NCBI GenBank assembly: GCA_013368315.1
Contig: JAACJM010000004.1
Coordinates: 1,054,001-1,118,000 of the forward strand
From: Tetrapyrgos nigripes
Lineage: Eukaryota; Basidiomycota; Agaricomycetes; Agaricales; Campanellaceae
Length of the DNA stretch: 64,000 nucleotides
Direction of reading: 5' to 3'
Positions 1 through 11,563 of this stretch are shown piece by piece. Numbering within the stretch: position 1 is the stretch's first letter; each line of letters opens with the position of its first letter. The notes beneath the pieces are model-generated. The model was given only the letters and a program-made list of their open reading frames with translations, ran no database searches and was not told the DNA's origin. A program made the position numbers and the translations under genes.

Positions 1-1699
1 GTTTTGGCGTGTACGGTTTCTTATCGGTTTCCTTCAAATTTGAGGGGGACGCCTGCTTCGGAGAGGGCTGGTGAGCCCAGTATTCAGACATTTCGGAAGT
101 TTTACAAGTTTGCGGTGAGTACAGTATCATTTCTTCAACTAATATTGGCGTGTTGATAAATCATTCTCCACCAGGTCACGAACCCTCTGTCTGTCAAGAC
201 CAAAGTACACCCTTCCAAGTCCCCATCAGCGTTAATGTCTACTGCAGAGAGGGATAAGCTATTCCTTGAAGTACACATTCAGAACCTCACTACCGAACCT
301 ATCTGGTTTGAACACATGTCTTTTGAACCTGTGGAGAATTGGAATTCCAAGGACCTCAACCTGATAGACGGGGACAAAACGGAGCAGGAAGTCAGTCTGT
401 ATTCAGGCTCGACTGCCTTGATGCAGCCTCAGGATATGCGACAATACATCTACGTTCTAACACCCAAATCTGTATCACTTGAACCTGTGGTTCATGCTCC
501 TGGGACTATCATCCCTTTAGGACGTCTAGATATCTCGTGGAGGTCATCATTCGGAGAACCAGGTCGTCTACTTACATCCATGCTTTCACGACGGATACCT
601 CTCGTCACAGTACCCCAAGCTCCTGTGTCTGCACTTCCACCCCATCTGAAGAAGACGGTAACTTTACCACCACAACCACCATCTCGTCCAACTTCGCCTG
701 GACCCTCTCAGAGACCTAGCTCTCCTTTTCGAAGTCGACAATCATCTTTCTCTACAGGAGGACGTCCCCAATCCCCCGTCACACTCTCCAGCCCTATTCC
801 CCTTCCCCATCCTCTCCCCACGACGCACAACATCGAAACTCACCTTTTGGTTAGAAGAATACCCCGAGAGTCTTTGGTCGTCGGCGAACCCTTCACGATC
901 TCATTCACCCTTATCCTTTCTTGTGCTCTTCCTCCGGAAAGACGTGGCCAACGATTAAAATTGTCATTAATTGTACAACACTTGTCACCTCCCAAACATG
1001 TCCCTGCCCCTCCCGATCCCCCAAGCACCAATCCCCTCCCATTCGAAGTATACAGTCCACGAAACCAATCCACGTCACCGGGATTTTCAACACCTTCACC
1101 TACGTATACAACTTTCAACTATGGTCTCGCTCATCAAAAATTGCTTATAGCTTCGCAAAGTCAAAGCCACATAACCACGAGTTCGCTTGATGTCGACGGA
1201 GAAGGGCATGCGACTCCCAGATCGCATGTTGCCGACCACAAATCCTTCTCGTTATCGTTACCACCACCTTATTTCACAGATGAAGCGCAGTATCAGAAGA
1301 TATCTGGGAAGGTATCGTTTTATGGTCAATCAGCTATTGGGCTTTCCGCCTATAGAGTTGCATGAACAAGCTCAAGCCGCTTCTGGCTCTGGTTCTGGTT
1401 CTGGAACCGGTGTCGTCGCTGGTCCTGGCTCGAATTCCGACAGCAGTGATGATGAGGATGGAAAGACCAAGACTTCTCCCTCTCGTCTTTACGCTACGCA
1501 CGATTTCGAGCTTTCTTTCGTAGCTTCGCAGAAAGGGTTCGCGACTATTGGTGGATTACGGTTATTGTTGGCTGATGATCGATATGTGAAGGACGATAGC
1601 GGTAATGAGGGTGAGGATGAGATGCATATGCATGTTAAACGGAGTGAGGCGCATACTTTGAAGGAATGGGACGTGGTTGGGGAGGTTTTCCTTAGTTGA
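1..1699 (+). CDS. TRAPPC13: TRAPP complex subunit 13 (TRAPPC13 family), 5'-truncated by the window
   Basis: The reading frame is open from base 1, so the start codon lies upstream. An intron at 115-174 (gtgagt...ccag) joins FRKFYKFA to VTNPLSVKTKVHP, the family's typical start of its second block. DKLFLEVHIQNLTTEPIW, the later MQPQDMRQYIYVL and the G-RLDISWRSSFGEPGRL stretch match TRAPPC13 (DUF974), an accessory subunit of the TRAPP tethering complex acting in ER-Golgi and endosomal traffic and in autophagy. The middle (about residues 150-270 of the visible part) is a Pro/Ser-rich insertion. A second intron of about 46 nt near 1312-1357 is needed to reach the frame that ends LKEWDVVGEVFLS, the family's C-terminal signature; that boundary is inferred. 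A Ser-Gly run and an acidic stretch precede the last conserved block. Confidence 0.88.
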
Positions 1700-1984
1700 T
1701 TAGTTTGCAGATTCATAGATTGTTTCGGTGGACCTCTGGGCTTTTTGTACGATTATTAGTATCACACCTCGAGAATAAACTTGCTTGTGTCTTCTATTGG
1801 TTACATTGCGAAACGTTGGCATCTTCTTGCACTACACTATGTATGTGAATGAATGTACACTGTCCTGGTATACTAAGTGTTGAATTAAAAGTGTTAATGG
1901 TTGAAAGTTTCTCCTCCAAGAGCGCATGAGTCATGACGAGGTAACACAAAGAGTAGTCCATGTCCAAAATCGTGATAATTATTT

Positions 1985-3828
1985 CTATACAGCAATCCAA
2001 GGTTGACTGACTAGTTGCTGCACTGACAATAATGCTCGGTACCGAACGTCAGAATCTTGGTGTGTCATCAGTTCCATTACTTTAGTCTTTCCTCCGAGGT
2101 CGGTGACAATCCTGAAAGGGTGATGAGTGCACTGTTGGAATTCGAATGGGAAAAAAAAAACATACTTCTTGCCTCGCTCATAGTGCTTGACGTATTGGCC
2201 AACATCATGAGCTGCAACGGCAAGTACGAGAGCATCTCGAGACTCATTTAGCAGCTTTATGAGTTGTCTGATCAGAGAAATAGAGGTTAGACGGCAAGTA
2301 ACAATCAATTGATACAAAGAACGCACTTCAGTTGCTCATAATCCTTATCATTCAACTTCGTAGCATTCTCTTTCCAGAAATCGTCCGACTCGTGTACAGG
2401 AGTCCATGAGAGATGACCTGATTGTAACTCGGACGTGTACTCGTCGTATGTTCTAGTAGCAGTGGTTACAAATCGGGTCAGATAACGTAGCCAGTAAACA
2501 ACACTCACGTCAAGCTCTGGAAGTTGGCATTGAGTTCATCGCGCAGAAATTGAACATCCTCTACGATGTCCTCGTCTGTCCATTTACGTGAGCAGAGATT
2601 CTTGGAGAACGGCAGTAATTTGGCAACAAGCATTGCGGGAAGGTTGGCGCTGGGTGCTTTCGTCACGAGATTCTAAAGAGGCGTTCAGCATAATACCTTG
2701 TGTGAATGCTACTGCAAAACGTACTCGGAATGTCGCGACAATTACTCGTATAACCTTCTCTTTAACAGCAGCCTGCGCTATGTCAACAAGCAACGGTATG
2801 ATATCGAATTTCCTGAGAACCTAAATGAGAAACGTCGGATCTTGGAAAAGAAAATGATTTACTTGTTGATTTCTTCAGCAACATTCTGCTCAAAAGTTAG
2901 GAGCCACAGACAAAATGCGACTTGATAGCTCATTTGGGGGCCGGGTTTATGCTTGAGGATCTCGACGAGACTGTGAATGGATACTTGAGTAATTGTCAAT
3001 CAAGAAGACGACTACGACACACCCAACAGCAATTCCGGGTATAGCCCACACTGCTTGACGACATTCTGGACGTGCTAACAAAGCTTCAAGACACTGCACG
3101 CCGACATCGTGTTTGGCGGCCGATGAACTCTGCACCATTGATGAGAGGGTGTTAAGGAAGGGTTGGAGTTGTTGAGGTTGTAATGGACGAGGTTCGGAGC
3201 TAAATCATAGGTATGAGGCAATCCTAGGTGATATGAAAAGGTGACCGACCAGAGGAATACGGTGAGAATTTGAGCCGCCTTGAGCTGCATAAATTCATCT
3301 TGCATATCAAGTGCTCTGATATCCAGATTCAGCGAAAGGAATATCGAGGTAGATGGATTTGGCATACTTGAGCAGAGGTCCATAGGGTAACTCAGGGTCA
3401 TTCTCTACAGCTCGAGTAAACAGAGGTATCCGTTCATCATGATCTAGAGAGAAACTCAGACAATTCCTTCAATCAATCAGGAGACAGACGTACCTGCTAA
3501 TGCGTCTGCAATTAATATAAGGATGTACTGCATAGTATCCACCCTCTGGAGCTTCTTGAGAAGACGAAGATAGAGTAAAGCATATGTCTGTCCCTCTGAA
3601 AGCAGTAGGTTTTCAATCTTTGCCTTGGTTTGTCTGTCTACTTTCTTGATGAGAGTGAGTTCATCGGAGGTGACAAGACCGGCCCGTTGGTAGCCCTGAT
3701 TGAAGAGATGAGATGGTTGGAAGAAGAAGTGGTAGATGGTAAATTACCTCCCATGGAACGGGCTTTGCTCTAATCTTGTTAGAATTCTCATCCAGATAGG
3801 CGTTGGAAACCAGGGAAACAGAGGTCAT
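1985..3828 (-). CDS. VMA13: V-type proton ATPase subunit H (Vma13)
   Basis: Subunit H of the V1 sector couples ATP hydrolysis to proton pumping at the vacuolar membrane and silences ATPase activity in free V1. The predicted protein begins MTSVSLVSNAYLDENSNKIR, continues through the conserved WEGYQRAGLVTSDE block, has armadillo-type helical repeats, and ends with LGGKTKVMELMTHQDSDVRY and WIAV, all characteristic of Vma13. The gene is cut by many short introns, for example within the last 350 coding bases where KHYERGKK joins VTDLGG. The start ATG at 3828 is the only Met giving the conserved N-terminus. It faces mL46 across 113 bp and converges with TRAPPC13. No disruption was seen. Confidence 0.9.
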
Positions 3829-3941
3829 TGTACGATGGCAAGCTTGCTCAAAATGGAAACTCCAGGCCTAGCCCTGCCCTAAAGAGTCACGTGCACCCGG
3901 ATATTTTCGAAATTTACAAGTCGCTGTGCCAACTCAAAGCC
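3829..3941. promoter_or_regulatory. 113-bp divergent promoter with CACGTG E-box
   Basis: This spacer separates the start codons of VMA13 (-) and mL46 (+), so both promoters must lie here or inside the genes. A palindromic CACGTG core at 3888-3893 (context gtCACGTGca) is a bHLH binding site of the Cbf1/Pho4/USF type. No convincing TATA box is visible. Which gene the site serves is unknown. Confidence 0.5.
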
Positions 3942-4979
3942 ATGTCCTCCAGGACGCTCCTGTCCTTATGTAGGCCAGGTGTGTACTTCACTCTCTGCTA
4001 GTATTTTTTCTAAAATTTTGCAGCAATTCACTCAAGCCGTCGATTTATGGCTACCGAGGCGACCCAGCTATCCTCGTCTTCCACCTTCGAGCCCGTTCGT
4101 TCCTCAGTTCAACCCAGAAAAGGCAAAAAACCTATTCTTAACACGGCCATCATCCTTAATCGCTCTCCATTAATTACACGTACACCCACCACCTTTGAAC
4201 GAGCATACTACGCATACCAAGCACGTTTAAGACGCGCTCTCTCAAACCCATTTCCATACGAGTTTTATTTCAAGCAAGGTTCTATTCTCGAGACGCGTTT
4301 CGAAATGGAGGAGCAGAAACGAGAAAGGCGAGCATTTGGTCCGACGTTTGGGAAGCCAAAAGAGGACGACGACAAGGAGAAGGCTGCTGCGAATCGTGCT
4401 GCTGCATTACAACTTGCAGAGCAAGAGGGTGAATTCGAAGAGATGATGCCCCGGTCTCATTCTTCGGACGAGGCAAAAGACTATAAGAGTCTTGACAGGA
4501 GAGGAAAAAGGAATCTTTATCTGTTACTGAAGGATGCGAACGACTTTTGGAGATTCCCTCAAGGAGGTATTCAGAAGGGTGAACTACTGCATCAGGTATG
4601 TTACAACCCTTTTGCACAGTTTTTTCCGCCTATTGATTCATTTCAGGCCGCACAACGGGACATGTACGACGAGTGCGGTAAACATATGGACGCGTGGATA
4701 GTCAGCCGAAATCCCATAGGTCATTATAGACCTCCAGTGACACTTTCACCAGAAGGAACCCCCTTGCCAGAGGTATGCAACCCTCCCTATCACGCGTCTG
4801 AACTCCATTAAACCTCTCTCTAGCAAGTGACTTTCTTCTTCAAAGCTCACATCCTGCAAGGTCAATGCCGTCCCAGCGAAAACATGAAGGATTTCGCATG
4901 GCTCACAAAACAAGAGATCGAATCTTACGTCGACAAACATTATTGGGATGGGATTAAAGACGTCCTTTCGGACAACTAA
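3942..4979 (+). CDS. MRPL46: Mitochondrial large ribosomal subunit protein mL46 (MRPL46/yeast Mrpl17)
   Basis: The protein is a Nudix-fold-derived component of the mitochondrial 54S subunit. Exon 1 (3942-3978) joins exon 2 at 4024 to give MSSRTLLSLCRPAIHSSRRF, a basic, Ser/Arg-rich presequence that fits matrix import. Conserved family blocks follow: ILNRSPLITRTPTTFERAYY, YQARLRRALSNPFPYEFYF, then WRFPQGGI (Nudix-box remnant) and AAQRDMYDECGKHMDAW. Introns near 4595-4647 and 4772-4824 restore the frame into VTFFFKAHILQGQ and the C-terminal SDN. The protein is about 290 residues, usual for the family. Start choice rests on the targeting peptide, which is lost if the in-frame ATG at 4047 is used. 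Confidence 0.92.
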
Positions 4980-5051
4980 TATAACATGTCTTTTATAATG
5001 CCTAATCTATGATAGATCTCCCTTCACTCACTTAAATCTGACCCTTAGCAT

Positions 5052-6510
5052 CTATGCTTGAGGAGGAGCGGATATTGCCCTTCGATTTTCCGGTCTTTTA
5101 CGTGCATCATCGAATCGTCTGACGATGACTTCACATTTAGTAGCTTTGCAAATGTGTTTTGAGGAGGCCTTGACCGCGTCAGAGAACAGCGTCAGACCAG
5201 CAGCGCGCTCTACGGCTTCCACTGAACGACAAACTTTCAGCACTTTACTTTGCGATGATTATTGAGAACCTACCTGGCATGACGAACTGTTCCAGCGGTG
5301 CGCCGTCTGGAATGGGTGCATTAGGGAGCACAAAAGCACCTGTGGCCAATTCTAGAATGTTGGGTGTCGATGGAGAGGAAGGTTTCGAGGTGAGCACGAC
5401 CTTGGCGAAGTGAGTTGGGACTGCGACATTGGGTGGGGTTCCAATGACTTCATGAGTCTAAAGAGACCATCGTAAATGCTACGCAGAATGAACGTAAGCC
5501 ACAGAAAGACCCACCACTCTCCACTTTCCATCTGGATCCCGACGCGGCAAGTAGAGAGGGACAGTGAAGACGTAGACATCCGAAAAGGTTCCTGTCAGCC
5601 TACGACACCAGTCTTCCAAGTATGCCCAATCTGTTGAACAGAAAGTGAGAGGTGACACTTGACTCCATAGAGTAAGACGCGACTTACAGTGACGGTTGAA
5701 ACCTTCACCTACTTGAGGCGCAATATTTGAAAGGAGGAAGGTTTCGTTCATGGCATCCTAATGGTACAATTGAGCTTCTTTCAACGCGTATGTCGGAAAT
5801 TCGTAATTTACCTGAGAGAACTTCGCATCCGCTGCAGGTACCCTATTGTTTATTTTAGTATTACACGATTCTTCACAGTCGTGAAAGGACTCACATATGT
5901 CCACGGTCATAACCACTTTTGAAATAATCCTGCAGTTTCGCTCTAAACGGCTTAGGGATGCTTTCGTCTTCCACGAAAGCACTTTTTGTTCTATCACCAC
6001 TCTCGTCTTCTGAGGGCGCAGCGACGAGGGAACGGCCAAGAGAGGCAAGGGTGAGATGTTCTGCAGTCTAAGAAATGTCCACTTTGTCAGAATTGTCAAA
6101 GTTTGTTTATTTTTAAACCTACCCAGGCAGGATGGCGGAGTCTTCGATCGTACGCAGCGACATAAGCTTTCCGAATGATAGGATCCGCAATGGGGCCTGC
6201 AAGCAAATTTGCCCATGTGTCAGTAAAAACGCGTCAAAAGCTCGAGTTCAAATGTCAGAGACGCACCAGGATTACCATACTTCAATATGGGCAGATCTGT
6301 GAATGAACCTACAGGTGCTAAGCTTGTAATTTGAGCCCCACCCTTGGGACCCATATCCATGACAGGAGGAGGTACTTGGGACACAGCGGGGACAGTAGGA
6401 GGACTTGCAGAGACTTGGGGTCTTTGTCTACTGCTAATCACGGCAGCGACACCACCGCCTGCAATGGCACCGGCAGCGAATATAGCTGTCTGCACGAAGA
6501 TTGAGGACAT
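5052..6510 (-). CDS. NUC1: Mitochondrial nuclease NUC1 (endonuclease G family)
   Basis: This is a sugar-nonspecific DNA/RNA endonuclease of the mitochondrial intermembrane space. The N-terminus (MSSIFVQTAIFAAGAIAGGG) is a hydrophobic membrane/targeting segment, followed by a Pro/Ser linker as in fungal NUC1. The catalytic motif DRGHMVPAAD (beta-beta-alpha-Me nuclease, DRGH with general-base His) is present after YFKSGY, and MNETFLLSNIAPQ carries the conserved metal-coordinating Asn region. VYVFTVPLYLPRRDPDGKWRV and a C-terminal helix complete the domain. Six or so short introns interrupt the gene. Translation from the ATG at 6510 puts the hydrophobic segment first; an in-frame ATG 102 bp upstream exists but overlaps the HDA1 start region. 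It is divergent from HDA1 with only 82 bp between starts. Confidence 0.92.
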
Positions 6511-6592
6511 GGTGGGTTGAGAACAACCTTGACGCGACTTATGCAAACAAAGTCGCGACTTGAATTTACCGTTTTCTTCCTTGTTTCCTACC
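6511..6592. promoter_or_regulatory. 82-bp bidirectional spacer of NUC1 and HDA1
   Basis: The two start codons lie 82 bp apart on opposite strands. The octamer CGCGACTT occurs twice in the same orientation, at 6533-6540 and 6554-6561, 21 bp apart (two helical turns). No TATA box is visible. Transcription starts of the two genes probably overlap or lie inside the opposite 5' leader. Confidence 0.4.
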
Positions 6593-9421
6593 ATGGATGT
6601 CGATATTCCCACTCGGGCTTCTTCAGTCCCCCCCTCTCTACACCCGTCCTCTGATCTTCCTGTCGGCTATGTCTACTCAACTCTAATGGCCGAACACTTC
6701 AACCCCGCAGGCCACTACGAAGATCCTAACAGAATTAAAGAAATATGGCAAGCTATAGTGGATGCCAAGTATAACCTGAAGATGCAATCCTTGCCTATAC
6801 GTCCCGTCACAAAAGCTGAAGCCATGCTTGTACATAGTGAAGACCACTGGGATAAAGTTCTCAGAATTCAGTGTATGTGCATTTCAAAAGCAATGGATGG
6901 ATGAATGATGTCAACTAGAGTCTAACTAACTGAATTTTACAACAAACAGCTATGACAGAACAGGAAATTGCTGATCAGACAGACTTCTATGATCAGCTGT
7001 CGTTGTATGTCAATGGAAGAGGCACTACAACGTCAGCCCGGTTAAGTTGCGGTGGTGTCATAGAGACTTGCCTTGCAGTGTCACAAGGCAAGGTCAAAAA
7101 AGCATTTGCGATTGTTCGACCGCCTGGTCACCACGCCGAACCTGATGAACATATGGGGTTCTGTTTCTTCAACAATGTCGCTGTCGGTGTCAGAGTTGTA
7201 CAGGAGGTAGCTGGTTACAAGAAGAAAATACTCATACTTGACTGGTGAGCATTGTCTTCGACCGATGTTGAAATAGTCAGTAAAATTGAGTGACCGCGCG
7301 AAAGGGATGTTCATCATGGTAAGAGGTTTCTACTTGTTCCTTTGTTCAAAGGTTTATATACTGCAGGTAATGGCACACAGAAAGCTTTCTTGGATGACCC
7401 TTCCGTTCTCTATATTTCATTGCATCGTTACGAAAATGGTTACTTTTACCCTTGTGGTCCATTCGGCGGTTTGCAATCGTGCGGGGAAGGCAAGGGATTA
7501 GGATAGTGAGTATCAAGGTCACCCTCCATTCTAAAGGCTCACATCGTCAGCTCGGTCAACATTCCATGGCCTGATGCAGGTATGGGCGATGCCGACTACA
7601 TACTTGCCTTTCAAAAGATCGTCATGCCAATTGCAATGGAGTTTGCGCCCGAGTTGGTTATCAGTGCGTGCCGTACCGTGTTAAATAGATAACCTGTTCA
7701 TCTTTGTTTTCACCAGTTTCCGCTGGCTTCGATGCCGCAGAAGGAGATGAACTTGGAGAGTGCTGCGTCACTCCAGCAGGCTACGCACATATGACACACA
7801 TGCTTTCTGGTTTAGCAGGAGGCCGTCTTGTGGTTGCGCTAGAGGTGTTAATCGAAAATTCTTCGAATACTGTATTTTTCTCTAATGCGAGGTCAAACAG
7901 GGAGGATATAATCTGAAATCTACAGCCAACTCAGCATTAGCAGTGACCAAGGTGCTTCTTGGAGAGTCGCCTCCAGAACTTCCACCTCTCGTTGCTTCCG
8001 AAGATGCGACCGAGACTGTATGGCTTGTTGCTCAGGAACAGAGCAAATACTGGAGGAATGTGGATCCCAAGAGCTGTGAACCCAAAGAAGGCAAGGCTAA
8101 TCTTATATTAACGAAAGCCAGTGTTGACTCTTTTTCTAGAGGTCGAGTCAATAAGTTTCTCGATTCCAGGTATAAGGAAACTTTTGCCTTGTTTCTGCCT
8201 TGTGCTAATGGCGTCTTGCGTAACAGATATCCTCAAGGCGCACAGACAACACTATATGTACACTACTCACAATATGATGCAAATACCTTTACTGGGAGAG
8301 GATATGGAGAAGCGATTCTCTGATCAAGTCATGTGCACGTAAGTGGGGAAATTTTCAAGTCCAGAACGAGTTTCATGGCGCATGCAGACCAGACATATTA
8401 GACAATGAAACCATTGTCGTTCTGGCGCATGAATTGTGAGTTACCTTTTCTCTTTCACTCTGCCTCATCTTTTTGAACTCATCTTTTTGTAGTGGAAATC
8501 TACGGACTGAGCTGGAATCATCCGTCACTTGCAACCTGAATCTTGAGCGATCGTATCTGGTACGGAACGTCTTGGTTGACCATCAGCATTCTTCTGATCA
8601 ATTTTTAGCTGGACTTCTCAAAAGAGCTAATAGGATGGGTCAAGAGCGAGGAATACGCTCTGCTCGATATCAATCTATATCCGAAGGCAGTGCCTCCCAC
8701 TACGACGAGTTTGAAGGTGAGTTCCGTACCTTGCGGGCATTCTTCAAAGATTACTCATTTCATCCCAGCGCAAAAAATCTTCAAAAAACCTGGTTGGTGA
8801 TGTGGTGGTTTACTTATGGGATAACTACATCCAGTACGTTCCTATTGCAGATGAATCAAGCACAAAAGCCCACTGAAGCTGAACATTTACCAGGCTGTCA
8901 AACGCGAAGCAAGTTATCCTCGTTGGTCATGGACAAGGTTGTCAGCCCCTCGTGGATTTGCTTGAACGTCGTTGTAGGTGTTCTATCTTGTTTACGTGGG
9001 TTTTGGGACCTTCCTTACTGAACGTGTACAGTTTCCACTGCGACGAAGGTAGTCCGAGCGGTCATACAGGTGGTCGGACTTTCAAAAGTACCGCTTGTTC
9101 CACAGAATCCAGCGGATCTTCGGGACTGGTATAAGAAGGTCAGTGCTCTCGTATTCCTGAAGGTCACTCTCATGCTTAACACGCATACAGCGTTCATATG
9201 TCATTCTACCTGCCGACCATCAAATCCTTGGGCCAGAAGTGAAACCCAAAGATCTTCGGAAACACGGGAACATAACAGCGATTCGTAAGTGTCTTGCGTT
9301 TACTCTCCATTCTTTTATTCCGGCATTTAACATACCTTCAGAGGATGAAACGCAGCCGATCAAAATCCTTATGCGAGCACTCCCCAGCATTCAAGCATTC
9401 GTCAGAGAACGACTGAGTTGA
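6593..9421 (+). CDS. HDA1: Class II histone deacetylase HDA1 with C-terminal Arb2 domain
   Basis: The protein is a zinc-dependent lysine deacetylase that represses transcription in the nucleus. The catalytic domain has [20 protein letters not shown] (tandem His charge relay), DVHHGNGTQ (zinc Asp/His; split by introns near 7246 and 7321) and [10 protein letters not shown] (zinc Asp). After EGGYNLKS the ORF continues through a linker into an Arb2-type alpha/beta domain ([10 protein letters not shown], a hydrolase-like nucleophile-elbow look-alike), the arrangement of fungal HDA1/Clr3. At least ten short introns are needed. A 'TA' at the end of the exon near 7504 plus a C after the intron makes GLGYSVNIPWP. 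The start at 6593 has a favourable ccATGg context and gives MDVDIPT; an ATG 33 bp upstream is also in frame. Confidence 0.93.
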
Positions 9422-10135
9422 GGTATCCATCATGAAACCAGTGCTCCAGCCTTACATTTTTGATCCATATTTATCTTTTCAAGTTGTAGGATGATACTGC
9501 CGTTTGCATAAGGTTCTTCGTCACGAACTCTGGCAATACCTATCTTGATTTGTATGGGAGCAAATAAGGAGCAAATATCACAAACAGGTAGTGCAAAAGT
9601 TTGCGACCTGAAGAACCTTATCCAAACGGCAGTATGACTGTACATATTCGCTTGACTGTACATTCGCTGTCAAGTTGCTGTGTTTTGTAAAATTGTATTT
9701 GCTATGGTTCATAGAACATTGTCATTGTTCAAGCTGTCTGGGAAACTGGGGTTTGACTGAGTTATCCAGAATTGTCTTTGCTCCTTCGGAATTCCCAACC
9801 TCCCACCTAAATCGGGTGCAGCTCAGCAATTCAGGATCCAGCATCCCAAGGCTACTCCTTTATAGAACGTCGGCGATCCCTCATGCATGATGGACGACCG
9901 GCATTCATCCTGAAGGCCCGACCTAGCCTGTAAGAGGCCACGCCCGGCGCGTACGCTAGACGCTGAGGACTCGTACCAGTCAAGCTTGGTGCAAGGAATG
10001 TACTTCAGGCTGCAAAGGCGAAAAGCTTCGACAGCTGACACTAGCAAACGCTGCCTATATCCTTTGCGTCCAATTAACCAAATGTATAGGTCTAAAAAGA
10101 AGTGACTTACAAAAGACCTCTCGTAGCACATTCCA
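9422..10135. other. Convergent intergenic region HDA1-BMT2
   Basis: No gene was found in this 714-bp stretch between two converging genes. It holds the inverted-repeat element at 9494-9635. Just right of it, a near-direct repeat of GACTGTACAT(at)TCGC occurs at about 9636-9650 and 9655-9667. The rest, 9670-10135, shows no coding potential or obvious repeat. Confidence 0.6.
9494..9635. mobile_element. 142-bp MITE-like element with 26-bp terminal inverted repeats
   Basis: The left arm 9494-9519 and right arm 9610-9635 are reverse complements at 25 of 26 positions (core actgccgtttg and ataaggttcttc), separated by 90 bp with no ORF. The arms begin and end in TA next to CTGCCG, consistent with a Tc1/mariner or pogo-type TA target duplication, though TA may simply be part of the repeat. 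No second copy was noticed in the window. A long transcriptional hairpin between converging genes is the alternative reading. Confidence 0.55.
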
Positions 10136-11215
10136 TCAAAGCAAGATCGCAAAATTATTCCGATTCCCCTGCCTCTTCACAACCTTCTTACTCAGATGTC
10201 CAGGCACTTTAGACGAAGACTCTTGCCTCCGTTCCGAGTCTACCAACTTTCGAAAGAGAAAATACACCATTTTTCCGCCTTTTCTCCATTTCTGTTCAAT
10301 CTCTTCGAACCCGAGAAATGTCATGAGAGAGTTGAAATGCTCGAAGTCGAGGTAGCGGGAGTTTGAGAGGCAGGAGAGAGGCAGCTTAAGGAAGGTGTGA
10401 ATGAGAATAAACATTGGACACAGGTGAAAGGCACCTACTGCGACGAAGAGATGACCTCCTGGAAGCAGGAATTGGTACGCGAGACGAAGCATACGGCCTG
10501 CATACAATAAAAAGTCAGAAAAACTGCTTGAAGTCGGCTTCCACACATAAGCGTGTACATAGCGTACTTACCTCGATTCAAAGCATCTGGTACGAAGTTC
10601 AAAACAAGACTCAAACTAATGAGGTCCCATTTTTCATGATTCTCCTCGTTCAGAAGAAGGAAGTCTTGCTCCAATATGGCCGGATGGCGAGAGTGTAAAT
10701 CCATAGGCGTATTGTCTATCCATGTGGAACAGGAAGCGTAGTTGTTTGGTTTGAGAGCACCTACTTCCAAGAGCCTTGAATAAAAACACACTGATTAGAC
10801 GGCGTGAAGTCCGGACTGAAAGAAATACATACTTCAACTTCCTATCCTTGTCCTTGCCTTGAAGTTTATGCATATTCCTGGACCTTAGCCATGACACAAA
10901 AATCTTCTCACTGCCACCTCCCCGATCATTTCCCTGTCCAATCGTCGACATCCTCTGATACTTCTCCAACCCCCCAAGTTCGTCAATCTGACTTTGAACA
11001 TCAGCGAGCTCGGAAGCCTTGGATCCAAGCGGGTCAGCTTGAGAGGTTAAGAGCTTTTGTAACTGGGTTTGTTGCTTCAACAAGACGTGAAAGCGTCGGA
11101 TGACTGTTCGGCTGGATTCTGGTTTGCTGGATGAGGATGAAGATGAAGATGAAGTGGTCTTGGAACCAGTGTGTGCTGCTGTGAGAGGAATCTTTTTCTT
11201 GCGTGCCTTGGGCAT
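10136..11215 (-). CDS. BMT2: 25S rRNA adenine-N1 methyltransferase BMT2
   Basis: BMT2 is a nucleolar SAM-dependent enzyme making m1A in 25S rRNA. The N-terminus (MPKARKKKIPLT) is basic like a nucleolar signal, followed by a run of nine serines encoded by a GAT/GAA-like repeat on the plus strand (about 11129-11152). Family blocks follow in order: LLEVGALKPNNYASCSTWID (SAM-binding start), NTPMDLHSRHPAILEQDF, WDLISLSLVLNFVPDALNRG, RMLRLAYQFLLPGGHLFVAV, PLSCLSNSRYL and LGFEEIEQKWRKGGKMVYFL. It ends in a basic tail (KKVVKRQGNRNNF). Four or so introns, of which one splits NRG|RMLRL. The next gene on the same strand (tetraspanin) lies upstream by about 350 bp. Confidence 0.9.
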
Positions 11216-11563
11216 GATGTAGAGCCTGCATGCGAGCAAAGAACATGTCGTATTTGCGCCAAAAAAAAATTGTCTTGTCTATGACCCCTAATTTGTATTT
11301 GCCAGTAGTGTAGCTGCAGTACAATTAGTGCAACGGAAAGCTACGTATGTACATACTTATGCACAAAAGTAAGGTACCATTGGCACAACACCAGATATAA
11401 CAATCGAACAAAGTGAAAAGCAAAAATGAATTTCGTACAATGGACCACGGACAGAACAAGTTCGTACGTCAGAAGCGTCCTATCTAAGAGAATGATAAAG
11501 CAAGCAACGGAAGACATGAATGAATTTCGTGTTGGGCGGATGCGCTAGGTCGTTTTTGGTCGA
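11216..11563. other. Intergenic region between BMT2 and tetraspanin
   Basis: This 348-bp stretch is upstream of BMT2 and downstream of the tetraspanin gene (both minus strand). It must hold the tetraspanin 3' UTR/terminator and the BMT2 promoter. No conserved ORF, repeat or TATA box stood out. Confidence 0.5.
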
